A stretch of 36,656 nt of DNA from Gemmatimonadota bacterium. Its GTDB lineage: Bacteria; Gemmatimonadota; Gemmatimonadetes; Gemmatimonadales; Gemmatimonadaceae. The position numbers and the translations under genes are program-made. The notes under the pieces are model-generated. The model was not told the origin of the DNA, did no database searches, and was given only the letters and a program-made list of their open reading frames with translations. Positions 23,506-32,098 of this stretch are shown piece by piece. The stretch spans positions 1-36,656 of the forward strand of contig VHBQ01000029.1 of the NCBI GenBank assembly GCA_016871855.1. Reading direction: 5' to 3'. The first letter of the stretch is position 1. The number at the start of each line of letters is the position of its first letter.

Positions 23506-25317
23506 CTATTCCACCCTCGCGATCTCCTCGCCCGGGTTGATAAACTGATCCATCGCCGTATGGTACTGCGTGTCGTAGAGCTGTTTGTAGCGGCCGTTGA
23601 GTCGAAGGAGTTCCCGGTGAGAGCCGCGCTCCACGATCTCGCCGTGCTCGAGCACGAGGATCTGGTCGGCGCTCTGGATGGTGCTCAGGCGGTGGGCGAT
23701 GACAAACGTGGTGCGCCCGGCGCGCAGGGCGCGCAGGCCAGACTTGATCTGCTGCTCGCTCTCGCTGTCCAGACTTGAGGTCGCTTCGTCGAGCAGCAGG
23801 ATGCGCGGGTCGCTGAGGATGGCGCGGGCGATCGCCACGCGCTGGCGCTGGCCTCCGCTGAGCTTCACGCCGCGTTCGCCGACCACGGTGTCATAGCCAT
23901 CCGGAAACTGGCTCACGAACTCGTCGCAGTGCGCGACGCGCGCCGCAGCGAGCACCTCGTCTTTGGTGGCGCCGGGCTTGGAGAAGGCGATGTTCTCGAG
24001 GACGGTGCCGTCAAACAGGAAGTTGTCCTGCAGCACAACGCCGAGATGCGCGCGGTAGTCGCGCAGGCGCAGGGTATTCAGGTCCTTGCCGTCCACAAGC
24101 ACCCGCCCGCCCTTCGGGCGCGCGAAGGCCATGATCAGAGAGATCATGGTGCTCTTGCCCGATCCGCTCGAGCCCACCAGGGCGGTGGTTGTCCCGGCCG
24201 GCGCGTGGAACGAGACCTCCTTCAGCACCGGAACCGCCTCGCGGTACTCGAAGCTCACGCGGTCGAACCCGATCTCGCCGCGCAGCGCGGTCACCCGCTC
24301 GTTGTTCGCGTCGTGTTCGTCCTCGGTGGGCGTGGCCATGATCTCGCGGATGCGGTCGAGCCCGGCGAACGCCTCGGTGATCTGCGTGCCGATGCTGGCG
24401 ATCTGCACCACCGGGAAGGCGACCATCACGACGAAGAAGACATACATCAGCAGCTCGCCGGTCGTCATCTGGCCGCTGATCATCGCGCGGCCGCCGAAGA
24501 CGATGAGCACCACATAGATGGCGCCGATGATCACGGTGCTGAGCGCGCCGATGGCCGACGTGCCGGTGATCGTCTTGGCGATGTTGCGGAACAGCCGGTG
24601 CGCCCCGAGCGTGAAGACCTTCTCCTCCCGCTTCTCCGCGGTGTACACCTTGACCACACGCGCGCCGCCGAACGCCTGGCCGAGGCGCCCGCTGACCTCC
24701 GCGGTAATCACGCTGCGCTCCCGGAACACGGGCCGCAGCGTGGCGAACGCGTACGCCATCCCGGCGCCGAAGATGGCCAGGAAGAGGAGCGTGGCCAGCG
24801 TCATCTGCCAGTTCAGGTAGAAGAGCACCACGAGCGCCACGATGGCCGTGAGAAGCCCACCGATTAGCTGGATGATCCCCGTGCCGATCAGGTTCCGGAT
24901 GCCTTCGGCGTCGTTCATCACGCGGTTGATGAGCACGCCGCTCTGCGTCTCGTCGAAGAACGCCACCGGCAGGCGCAGGAGCCGGGCGTGCACGCGGCGG
25001 CGCAGCTCGGTGATCGCGCGCTGGCCGGCGACGCTGATGACCTGGGACAGGGCGAACGACGTCGCCGCCGAGACAAGTGCAGCGGCGCCAACCGCGAGCG
25101 CGAGCGGCCAGAGAAGATCGTACCGCTGCTTGCCCACCACGTCGTCCACGAGCCACTTCGTGCTCGTCGGGCCCACGAATCCTGCCGCGCGACTCAGCAG
25201 CATCAACGCAAAGCCGATGCCCAGCGTGCGGCGATGCGTCCACATCAGCGCCCGCGTCTCGGCCCACGCGAGCTTGTAGTTGGTTGGCTTCTTCGCAGGC
25301 GGCTTCGGGGCCGTCAT
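23506..25317 (-). CDS. MsbA-type ABC transporter, fused permease and ATPase
   Basis: A 603-residue half-transporter that should work as a homodimer exporting lipids or drugs. The membrane domain (about residues 25-310, six helices) has the coupling-helix region RRRVHARLLRLPVAFFDETQSGVLINRVMND. The nucleotide-binding domain (about 360-595) shows Walker A GSSGSGKST, Q-loop VVLQDNFLFDGTV, signature LSGGQRQRVAIARA, Walker B ILLLDEATSSLD and the H-loop FVIAHRLST. All key residues are present. The ATG at 25317 has GGAGCAGAG just upstream; a longer in-frame reading goes into the 24-bp repeats and is rejected. Convergent with the small exported protein gene. Confidence 0.94.
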   Translation of the reverse strand: MTAPKPPAKKPTNYKLAWAETRALMWTHRRTLGIGFALMLLSRAAGFVGPTSTKWLVDDVVGKQRYDLLWPLALAVGAAALVSAATSFALSQVISVAGQRAITELRRRVHARLLRLPVAFFDETQSGVLINRVMNDAEGIRNLIGTGIIQLIGGLLTAIVALVVLFYLNWQMTLATLLFLAIFGAGMAYAFATLRPVFRERSVITAEVSGRLGQAFGGARVVKVYTAEKREEKVFTLGAHRLFRNIAKTITGTSAIGALSTVIIGAIYVVLIVFGGRAMISGQMTTGELLMYVFFVVMVAFPVVQIASIGTQITEAFAGLDRIREIMATPTEDEHDANNERVTALRGEIGFDRVSFEYREAVPVLKEVSFHAPAGTTTALVGSSGSGKSTMISLIMAFARPKGGRVLVDGKDLNTLRLRDYRAHLGVVLQDNFLFDGTVLENIAFSKPGATKDEVLAAARVAHCDEFVSQFPDGYDTVVGERGVKLSGGQRQRVAIARAILSDPRILLLDEATSSLDSESEQQIKSGLRALRAGRTTFVIAHRLSTIQSADQILVLEHGEIVERGSHRELLRLNGRYKQLYDTQYHTAMDQFINPGEEIARVE

Positions 25318-25441
25318 CTCTGCTCCACGGGAACTGGCGACGGGGCCGCGGCGGCGCCACGCGCCCCACGTCCCCGGACCAACGGAAACTACCGCCGCAG
25401 GCCACGGAATCCAAAGGGGCCTGACCGACCGTTGGTCGGGG

Positions 25442-25513
25442 CACGGGAACGGGCACAGTGGAGTGCACGGGAACGGGCACGGTGGAGTGCACGGGAACAG
25501 GCACAGTGGGGTG
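25442..25513. repeat. Three tandem 24-bp units upstream of the ABC gene
   Basis: The units CACGGGAACGGGCACAGTGG-AGTG begin at 25442, 25466 and 25490 and differ at one to three positions. They are G-rich on the plus strand and lie in the 292-nt gap between the ABC gene start and the TonB receptor stop. The rest of this gap (25318-25441) shows no gene. Confidence 0.88.
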
Positions 25514-25533
25514 CAGGGGCACAGCACAAAGGC

Positions 25534-25609
25534 AGAGCGGCGAGGCATTTCTGCCCCGCCGCTCTGTTGTTTCTCTGTTGTCTTTCTGTTGTCTCTCTGT
25601 TGTTTCTCT
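25534..25609 (-). terminator. Hairpin terminator with TCTGTTGT repeats after the TonB receptor gene
   Basis: AGAGCGGCG (25534-25542) pairs with CGCCGCTCT (25557-25565); inside, GGCA pairs with TGCC around the loop TTTC, giving 13 bp with one mismatch. Between the hairpin and the TonB receptor stop there are about five copies of a TTCTCTGTTGT-like unit of 10-11 bp. This is the same layout, hairpin plus TCTGTYGT repeats, as the element at 23229-23503. It lies directly after the receptor gene. Confidence 0.7.
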
Positions 25610-28399
25610 TTAGAAGTTGTATTGGAGGCGCGTAATCACCAGCCGCCCCAGCGCCGCGCCGCCGATGAACTGGACGTTCTTCGTGTCGAGCAGGTTCTGC
25701 GCCATCACCGAGAACATCGCGCCGCCCAGGAAGTTCGGGCGGAACGTCATCGAGGCGTCGTACAGGTTGTACGCGCGCACCGTGCCAATATACACGCCCG
25801 AGTTCCCCGGGAACTCGGCCGCGTGGCGGAACCGCGCCTCGGCGCCGAAGCCCTTGGCGTCGTCGCGCCAACGGACCGCCACCGTGCTCTTCTTATGCGG
25901 GGCGTTGAGGGCGATGTCCGACACGCCGCCGACGCTTGCGCGCGAGAAGAAGTCGCGGCTGACCCAGCTGTACGTGCCGAACAGCGAGAGCCGGTCGGCC
26001 AGCATGTACGTGGCGCTGAGGTCCACGCCGCTCAGTCTCACACGGCCGAAGTTGCGGTAGGCGAGCACGATGTCGGTGCTGCCCGAGAGCGCGTTATCCG
26101 GGTTGACGACGCCGAGCGGAACGCCCGTCGTGGCCGAGCCCGAGACGCCGCCCAGACCGCCGGCAAGCGTCGGGGCCAGGTTGCCGGCGACGGCAGTCGC
26201 CGTCGGACCAGCCGCCGGGCCAAGCGCTGGCGTCAGCGCCGCCGTCAGGGCCGGGATGAGGTTCGCTCCGAGGTACGGAGCCAGCGTGGCCGCGTCGAGG
26301 AAGACGTTGGGCGTTTCGACGATCAGCGGGCCCACGAAGTCCGTGCGCTCCGAATACCACCAGTCAATCGTGCCATACAGCTTCTTGGTGACCTGACCCT
26401 TCCAGCCGGCTTCCCAGCTGGTGGTGATCGTCGGGCGGATCTGGTCGATGTCGCGCACGTCACCCGCGGCAACGTCCGTGAAGCGCGCCGTGGTCGGGTT
26501 GAGGACGCGGAGCTTCGTGCCCACCTGCGTGGTCGGCTGCAAGCCCGCGAGCGTCTGCATCACGACGTTGGAGAGCGCCGCTGCCGTCGCCGAGCCGAAG
26601 CTCGGGGTCAGCGCCGCCGTGACGGCGTTGCCCATGCCGCCCGCGGCGGCGGCAGCCACCGCCGCCTTGTAGTACATCGCCGCGTTCGCCGGCGTGAACG
26701 AGCCCTTGCCGGCCGGGTTGAACGGCGACTTCATGCACAGGTTGCCGACGCCGCCGACGCAGTCGCGCTTGAAGTGGAACCCGTCCTGCGGGGTGCCCAG
26801 CGCGCGGACCGTGTACAGCGAGTTCGTGGCGTTCGTCCCGCCGATGTAGCCGGCGGCGAGGTCCAGGAACTGGTTGTTCGTGGACGGGTTCGAGAAGCCG
26901 CGGTTGTACGATACGCGGAAGGCCTGGAAGTCGTTCGGCGTGTAGACGATCGCGGCGCGCGGCGACCAGCTCCCCTCGTCGAGGCGGCTGTGCTTGTCGT
27001 AGCGGATGGCGGCGACCGCCTGCCACCACTGATTGAGGTGGGTGATCGAGTGGACGTAGCTACCCATCTCCGTGAAGTTGTCGTCGCCCTCGTTGCGGCC
27101 GTTGATCGTGCCGCCGGTCGCCGGGTTCGTGGCGAGATAGTCACCGCCGTACACGAACGTCTGCTTGCCGTCCTTGCCCAGCACGACCGAGTGCTGGAAC
27201 TGCCCAACCGTCTGGTTGGACTTGTCGACCATAACCTGGCCGGTGCGCAGGAGGTACGTGTCGCCAGCGTCGCTCTCGTTGCGGAAGACCTGAGCGAACA
27301 GGCGGCCGCGCTTGGCGCGCAGTTGGTACGCGCGGAAGGTCCAGTCCTGAATCTGGCCGGCGCCGAGGCCCGTGGGCTCCACCGCGCTGCCGATCAGCGT
27401 CTGGCCGAAATTGGCCACGATTTCCGTCTTCGCGTCCGGGCGGAAGTCCGCGCGGAAGTCCATCGCCGTACGCTCGATGTCAAACAGGCGCTGACGGCCG
27501 GCCTTGAGCTCGACGCTGTCCACGCTGGTGAAGTCGGTGGCGGTCAGCCGCTCTGCCGAGAGCTTGTAGCCGAACTTCTCGCCCACCGTGCCGGCATAGC
27601 GCCCAGAGATACGGCGCAGGTCCTGCTCGCCGGCGTCCACCGTGATCGTCGCGCCCTTCGACTGGAACGGCGACTTCGTGATCACGTGCATCACGCCCTG
27701 GGTGGCGTTCGGGCCGTACAGCGCCGCCGCCGGGCCAAGGACGACTTCGATGCGATCGATGTCGTCATTCGTCGTCGGGGCCATGTATGACACGTTGACG
27801 CGGAGCGACGGGACGAAGTTGAAGCGGTTGTCCGTCAGCGTCAGGAGGGAGCCCGAGAAGATGTTGTTGAAGCCGCGGGCCACCACGTTGGTCTGCACCA
27901 CGCCGCCGGCGGTGATGTCGATGCCGGGCACGTCGCGGAGCTGGTCCACCGGCGTCGCCGTCACCGTCTCGTTGATCTTCTCCTGGCTCAGCACGCTGAT
28001 CGCGGCCGGCGCCTTGTTGATCTTCTCCTCCTCGGCGATGCCGGTGACGGCCACCGTGTTCAGCTGAGTCGGCATCTCGCTGAGCTTGAAGTCGACCGTG
28101 ACCGGCGCGCTGGCCACCGCCACCCCGTCACGACGGGTGGCCTTGAAGCCGATACGCGTCACGCGCACCGCGACGTTTCCGGCCCGGGGAATGGCGACCG
28201 AGTACCGGCCATCCTCGCCCGTAGTCGCGACGCCCACCGTGCGCAGGCCTTCGATGACCTGCACCGTCGCGGCGGCCACCGCGGCGCCTGCTTCGTCGGT
28301 CACCTTGCCGACGATGCGTCCTTGCTGTGCGGCTGCGGTTCCCGCCACGGCGAAGAACCCGATGGCCGCGAGCAACCTGCCGACGAATCGAACAACCAT
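25610..28399 (-). CDS. TonB-dependent outer-membrane receptor with N-terminal carboxypeptidase-regulatory-like domain
   Basis: A 929-residue outer-membrane protein. Signal peptide 1-25 (ending GTAAAQQ), then a beta-sandwich domain (GRIVGKVTDEAGAAVAAATV ... DGRYSVAIPRAG, about 27-112), then the plug (about 120-250): PAAISVLSQEKINET, VDQLRDVPGIDI, RIEVVLGPAAALYGPNATQGVM. The rest is a 22-strand barrel ending with an aromatic residue (LVITRLQYNF), as the assembly machinery needs. Two Ala/Gly/Pro-rich barrel loops, about 570-620 and 710-770, are unusually long and low in complexity. It likely imports a siderophore, vitamin or oligosaccharide; the ligand is unknown. GAGGTG precedes the ATG. Confidence 0.92.
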   Translation of the reverse strand: MVVRFVGRLLAAIGFFAVAGTAAAQQGRIVGKVTDEAGAAVAAATVQVIEGLRTVGVATTGEDGRYSVAIPRAGNVAVRVTRIGFKATRRDGVAVASAPVTVDFKLSEMPTQLNTVAVTGIAEEEKINKAPAAISVLSQEKINETVTATPVDQLRDVPGIDITAGGVVQTNVVARGFNNIFSGSLLTLTDNRFNFVPSLRVNVSYMAPTTNDDIDRIEVVLGPAAALYGPNATQGVMHVITKSPFQSKGATITVDAGEQDLRRISGRYAGTVGEKFGYKLSAERLTATDFTSVDSVELKAGRQRLFDIERTAMDFRADFRPDAKTEIVANFGQTLIGSAVEPTGLGAGQIQDWTFRAYQLRAKRGRLFAQVFRNESDAGDTYLLRTGQVMVDKSNQTVGQFQHSVVLGKDGKQTFVYGGDYLATNPATGGTINGRNEGDDNFTEMGSYVHSITHLNQWWQAVAAIRYDKHSRLDEGSWSPRAAIVYTPNDFQAFRVSYNRGFSNPSTNNQFLDLAAGYIGGTNATNSLYTVRALGTPQDGFHFKRDCVGGVGNLCMKSPFNPAGKGSFTPANAAMYYKAAVAAAAAGGMGNAVTAALTPSFGSATAAALSNVVMQTLAGLQPTTQVGTKLRVLNPTTARFTDVAAGDVRDIDQIRPTITTSWEAGWKGQVTKKLYGTIDWWYSERTDFVGPLIVETPNVFLDAATLAPYLGANLIPALTAALTPALGPAAGPTATAVAGNLAPTLAGGLGGVSGSATTGVPLGVVNPDNALSGSTDIVLAYRNFGRVRLSGVDLSATYMLADRLSLFGTYSWVSRDFFSRASVGGVSDIALNAPHKKSTVAVRWRDDAKGFGAEARFRHAAEFPGNSGVYIGTVRAYNLYDASMTFRPNFLGGAMFSVMAQNLLDTKNVQFIGGAALGRLVITRLQYNF

Positions 28400-28625
28400 A
28401 AGATGGCACCTCGTGGAGTGGGGTATTGCGCCTGCCGCCGCCCCCGGCTGGTCGGCACGGAGAAAGCTGTACAGACAAGTCCGCTAAAACTTCGACACAC
28501 AGCCCGCAAACGTCAATGCGTGGGGCGGGACTTTCGGCGCCCACGCTCGGAGCAGCCGGGGGTCCCGACAGGGGACGCGGACGCCCTTCCGCGTGCTCCG
28601 GACCGTCCTCAGACGACCGACCGGC

Positions 28626-29189
28626 CTAGTTGGCACGCGCTGGAACTGTGGTGGAATCCCTGAGCACGCGACGCACGCCACGCAACGTCAGCGACGAGCC
28701 TCGGGTGGGGACCTTGGCCTCGATCACGCGACGCTGGCTCGTGCTGGCGTGGATCATACGGCCGTCGCCGACGTAGATCCCGACGTGAGAGATCCGCGTG
28801 CTGCGCCCGCGCCCGAACATCAGCAAGTCCCCCGGACGCATCGGCGTGGAATCGGGATTCACCGCCTCCCCTTCCCGGGCGATGCGCGCCGCATTGTGGG
28901 GGACGTCCACACCCACCGAACGGAGCACGAACTTGACGAGGCCACTGCAGTCGAAGCCGCGCTCCGGCGACGCGGCCGCCCAGCGGTAGCGCTTGCCGAG
29001 CTGCGCTCGCGCCCGCTCGACCACCGAATCGGAGGCGACCAGGCCGCGCTTGGCGAACGGGCCCTCCGGATTGGCGCCCCGCGAGAGCACCGACGCCACG
29101 GCGCCGTCACCCGCCGCTTGCGCGGAGGCGAGCCGCACCGGGGCGGCGAGCAGGAGGCCGATCAGGACGGCGGGAACGAGGGCGCGCAT
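28626..29189 (-). CDS. Exported NlpC/P60 (C40) peptidoglycan endopeptidase
   Basis: A 187-residue protein with a signal peptide (MRALVPAVLIGLLLAAPVRL, cleaved near ASA). After a linker comes the C40 domain: ARAQLGKRYRWAAASPERGFDCSGLVKFV carries the nucleophile Cys in FDCSG, MRPGDLLMFGRG precedes RISHVGIYVGDGRMIHAST with the catalytic His in SHVG, and the following HAS His is the third polar residue. Such enzymes cut cell-wall stem peptides. It lies 45 nt after queD and may share the transcript, without an obvious functional link. The 226-nt gap to the TonB receptor start (28400-28625) holds no gene that I can see. Confidence 0.92.
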   Translation of the reverse strand: MRALVPAVLIGLLLAAPVRLASAQAAGDGAVASVLSRGANPEGPFAKRGLVASDSVVERARAQLGKRYRWAAASPERGFDCSGLVKFVLRSVGVDVPHNAARIAREGEAVNPDSTPMRPGDLLMFGRGRSTRISHVGIYVGDGRMIHASTSQRRVIEAKVPTRGSSLTLRGVRRVLRDSTTVPARAN

Positions 29190-29234
29190 GACCGTCGAAA
29201 CCTAGCGGGCCAGCGGGGGCGCTGGAACCACCGG

Positions 29235-29588
29235 TCACCCGCGATAGACCACCCCGGACGCCCCGGTCTCGGTGATCTCCACGGCGCTCAGCGCAGCGAG
29301 TGTCGGGCGCAGGTGATTCCAGATCCAGATGGCCAGGTGCTCGCTCGTCGGATTCTCCAGTCCCGGCACGTCATTGAGGAAGCGATGATCGAGCGCCTCG
29401 TGCACCGGCGCGAACGCACGTTGCACCTCGGCGAAATCGAGCACAAAGCCGGTCGCGGGATCGACGGGCCCAGAGACCGTGAGGCGCACGCGAAACGTGT
29501 GGCCGTGGACGCGGGCGCACGGGTGCTCAGTGGGCACACCGGTCAATCGGCGGCCGGCGGCGATGGAGAACTCGCAATAGGCGTCCAT
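29235..29588 (-). CDS. queD: 6-carboxy-5,6,7,8-tetrahydropterin synthase QueD
   Basis: A 117-residue enzyme of the tunnelling-fold family that turns dihydroneopterin triphosphate into 6-carboxytetrahydropterin, the first specific step of queuosine synthesis. The zinc site is visible: a conserved Cys/His set with CARVHGHTFRVRLTVSG (HGH) and an upstream residue in the AYCEFSIAAGRRL segment, where most QueD proteins have a His (typically FxAAH); here the Arg-Arg in that place is unusual. FVLDFAEVQ, LDHRFLND and NPTSEHLAIWIW are typical, and the catalytic Glu is in ITETGASGVVY. The start is the ATG at 29588. It lies in a row with queE and queC. Confidence 0.85.
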   Translation of the reverse strand: MDAYCEFSIAAGRRLTGVPTEHPCARVHGHTFRVRLTVSGPVDPATGFVLDFAEVQRAFAPVHEALDHRFLNDVPGLENPTSEHLAIWIWNHLRPTLAALSAVEITETGASGVVYRG

Positions 29589-29593
29589 GACAC

Positions 29594-29664
29594 TCTGAGT
29601 GCAGGGGAAGGGAACAGAGTGGGGTGCGGGGGAAGGGTGCAGGGTGGGGTGCAGGGGCAGGGAC
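29594..29664. repeat. G-rich degenerate repeat between queE and queD
   Basis: The 76-nt gap repeats GTGCAGGGG, GGAACAGAGTGGGGTGC and GGGTGCAGGG on the plus strand. The 19-mer at 29609-29627 is identical to that at 12318-12336. On the coding (minus) strand it is C-rich and contains no gene. Confidence 0.75.
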
Positions 29665-30300
29665 CTACCGAAGACCCAGCAGCTTGTGGGTCTGCAGGCT
29701 CAGGCGCCACTGGGGGTGGGCGAGACAGTAGGCTGCGGCTGCTTGGGTGTTCGCCTCGCGCGCGGGGCCGTCCATCGGCTGCAGCAGGAAATGGCGGAAA
29801 TCGAGCGACGTGAATCGCTCGGGCTCCGCGCCGACCTGCGGGAAGACCAGCTTGAGTTCGTCGCCGCCGCGCAACGTGAGTGGCGCGCCGGCCTTCGGGC
29901 TTACGCAGATCCAGTCAATCCCGCGCGGCGCGGGTAGGGTGCCATTGCTCTCGATCGCCACCGTGAAGCCGCGCGCGTGCAGCGCTTCGACGAGCGGCTC
30001 GTCGAGTTGAAGCAGCGGCTCCCCGCCGGTGCAGACAACGAAGCGCGATCCCGACGATTCCCCTGAAGCGGGCCAGGCCGACTCGACGGCAGCGGCCAGC
30101 GCGTCGGGCGTGTCGAAGCGTCCGCCATCGGGCCCCACGCCCACAAAGTCCGTGTCGCAGAAGCGGCAAATCGCGCTCGCTCGGTCCTCGTCACGCCCCG
30201 ACCAGAGATTGCACCCGGCGAAGCGGCAGAATACAGCCGGTCGGCCAGCATGCATCCCCTCGCCCTGGAGGGTGAAGAAGAGTTCCTTGACTGAATACAA
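29665..30300 (-). CDS. queE: 7-carboxy-7-deazaguanine synthase QueE (radical SAM)
   Basis: A 211-residue radical S-adenosylmethionine enzyme that converts 6-carboxytetrahydropterin to 7-carboxy-7-deazaguanine. The start region YSVKELFFTLQGEGMHAGRP is typical. The cluster motif is AGC-N-L-W-S-G ... ICRFCDTDF: the cysteines are spaced C-x14-C-x2-C, the unusual spacing known for the Burkholderia-type QueE. VVCTGGEPLLQ is the SAM-binding GGE motif. I chose TTG at 30300 because it gives the usual family length; longer in-frame reading is basic and overlaps queC. It lies 50 nt after queC. Confidence 0.92.
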   Translation of the reverse strand: MYSVKELFFTLQGEGMHAGRPAVFCRFAGCNLWSGRDEDRASAICRFCDTDFVGVGPDGGRFDTPDALAAAVESAWPASGESSGSRFVVCTGGEPLLQLDEPLVEALHARGFTVAIESNGTLPAPRGIDWICVSPKAGAPLTLRGGDELKLVFPQVGAEPERFTSLDFRHFLLQPMDGPAREANTQAAAAYCLAHPQWRLSLQTHKLLGLR

Positions 30301-30350
30301 ACGAGGACGCGGACGGTGGACGGTGGATGGAACGGGCAGGCGACCAGCTT

Positions 30351-31067
30351 CTACACGTACCGCGCGGGGTCCTTCATTCCTGCTTGTTCGAAGCCGCGGA
30401 GCCGGAGCTGGCAGGCGTCGCAATGACCGCAGGCCGCCCCATCGCTCGCGGGGTCGTAGCAACTCGTCGTCAGGGCGTAGTCGACACCGAGCGACACACC
30501 GAGCTGAATGATCTCGCGCTTGGTCAACTGCATCAGCGGCGTGTGCACGGTCAGCCGCGTCGTTCCTTCAACGCCCGCGCGCGTGGCGACGTTCGCCATC
30601 CGCTCGAATGCCTCGATGAAGGCCGGTCGGCAGTCGGGGTAGCCGCTGTAGTCGAGCGCGTTGACGCCGATGAACACATCCTGCGCGCCGAGCACTTCGG
30701 CGAACGCCGTCGCGAACGCGAGGAAGATGGTGTTGCGGGCCGGGACGTACGTGATGGGAATTCCCGCGGCCAGGCTCTGCTCGTCGCGATCCTTCGGCAC
30801 CGCGATGTCCGCGGTGAGCGCCGAACCGCCAAATGGCCGCAGGTCGATGTCGCACACGACGTGCTTCGCCACCCGCCACTGCGACGCGAGCGCGCGGGCG
30901 CGCTCGAGTTCATGCGCGTGGCGCTGGCCGTAGCGGAACGAGAGCGCGTGCACGGCGTAGCCGGCGCGCGTCGCCCACGCGAGGACGGTCGCCGAGTCGA
31001 GGCCGCCGCTCAGCAGCAGCACCGCCGGCGTGCCCGCGGGAACGGACGGAACGGCGGGCACGGTCAC
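30351..31067 (-). CDS. queC: 7-cyano-7-deazaguanine synthase QueC
   Basis: A 238-residue ATP-dependent enzyme that makes preQ0 from 7-carboxy-7-deazaguanine and ammonia. [18 protein letters not shown] is the PP-loop (SGGxDS) for AMP transfer, and [17 protein letters not shown] follows as in the family. The C-terminal zinc site is [24 protein letters not shown] with four Cys. The start is a GTG at 31067 that overlaps the TGA of aguA (GTGA). With queD and queE it completes the route to preQ0; queF (to preQ1) and later queuosine genes are not in the window. Confidence 0.95.
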   Translation of the reverse strand: MTVPAVPSVPAGTPAVLLLSGGLDSATVLAWATRAGYAVHALSFRYGQRHAHELERARALASQWRVAKHVVCDIDLRPFGGSALTADIAVPKDRDEQSLAAGIPITYVPARNTIFLAFATAFAEVLGAQDVFIGVNALDYSGYPDCRPAFIEAFERMANVATRAGVEGTTRLTVHTPLMQLTKREIIQLGVSLGVDYALTTSCYDPASDGAACGHCDACQLRLRGFEQAGMKDPARYV

Positions 31068-32095
31068 GCGGGCTGCTGCTGCGTGAGGCAGTGCAGCGTG
31101 CCAAGTCCCCAGACGAGATCGACCGCGTGGATGCCGACCACCGGACGGTCGGGGATCAACTCGGCGATCGTGTTGAGGGCCACGCGGTCATTGGCGTCGT
31201 TGAACGTCGGCACGAGCACCGCGCCGTTGGCGATGTAGAAATTCGCGTAGCTCGCGGGCAGGCGCTGGCCGTCCATCATGACGGCGCGCGGATACGGCAG
31301 GGTCACCACGCGCAGCGGCTCGCCGTGCGCATCATGCGCGGCGCGCAAGCGGTGCAGGTTGTCGAGCGACCGGCGGTGGTTTTCGTCGGCGGGGTCCTCC
31401 TCGTGCGCAAGCACCACCACGCCCGGCGCGACGAAACGGGCGATGTCGTCCACGTGCCCGTGCGTGTCGTCGCCGACGCACCCTTCCCCGAGCCAGACGG
31501 TGTGCGGGCAGCCAAGCTCCTCGGCGAAGACCTTCTCGTAGTCGGCGCGGCCCAGCCCGGGGTTGCGGTCCTGCACGCCGGACAGCAGCCACTCCTCCGT
31601 CACGAGGATCGTGCCGCGCCCGTCGGTCTCGATGCCGCCGCCCTCGAGCATCACGGGCCCGCGACCATCGGGACGCATCGGGACGCGGCGCGCATGCCCA
31701 GTGACGCCCGCCACGAACTCGCCCACCGTCGCGTCGAGCGCGAAGTTTTCGTACTTGGCCCAGGCGTTGAACCCCCAGTTGCACCACGAGAGCGCGCCGT
31801 CGTCGCCGATGACTCCCGTGGGGGCGCTGTCGCGCAGCCAGACGCGGTCGCAGGGCTTGTGGTGGAGGCGCAGGCGCCCGCCCACGTGATGCGCAGCAAG
31901 GCAGGCCTCGGCGTCCTCGAGCACCGTCTCGTCGTGGCAGAGGATCTCCACCTGCTCCGAGTCAGCCAGGGCGCGCGCGATCTCCGCGTAGACCCACGGG
32001 ATCGGTTCGAACTTCCCGGGCCAGTCCGGCTCGTGATGCGGCCAGGCGATCCAGGTCGCCGCGTGCGGCTCCCACTCGGCAGGGAAGCGGGGCAT
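31064..32095 (-). CDS. aguA: Agmatine deiminase
   Basis: A 343-residue amidinotransferase-fold enzyme that hydrolyses agmatine to N-carbamoylputrescine and ammonia. [20 protein letters not shown] is the standard start. Catalytic parts visible are the [12 protein letters not shown] region, the [10 protein letters not shown] His/Asp pair and the nucleophile Cys in [11 protein letters not shown] near the C-terminus (many family members read GGGxxHC there; the second Gly is Leu here). The ATG lies 3 nt after the aguB stop and the gene end overlaps queC, so the polyamine and queuosine genes are joined. Confidence 0.94.
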   Translation of the reverse strand: MPRFPAEWEPHAATWIAWPHHEPDWPGKFEPIPWVYAEIARALADSEQVEILCHDETVLEDAEACLAAHHVGGRLRLHHKPCDRVWLRDSAPTGVIGDDGALSWCNWGFNAWAKYENFALDATVGEFVAGVTGHARRVPMRPDGRGPVMLEGGGIETDGRGTILVTEEWLLSGVQDRNPGLGRADYEKVFAEELGCPHTVWLGEGCVGDDTHGHVDDIARFVAPGVVVLAHEEDPADENHRRSLDNLHRLRAAHDAHGEPLRVVTLPYPRAVMMDGQRLPASYANFYIANGAVLVPTFNDANDRVALNTIAELIPDRPVVGIHAVDLVWGLGTLHCLTQQQPA

Positions 32096-32098
32096 GGC

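Noticed and set aside
23139-23548. Two overlapping plus-strand open frames over the 10-bp array
   Set aside because: Their peptide repeats simply follow from a 10-bp tandem unit in a stop-free frame; no start context.
25280-27790. Long plus-strand open frame across the TonB receptor gene
   Set aside because: Low-complexity Arg/Val-rich translation opposite a complete receptor; no motif or ribosome site.
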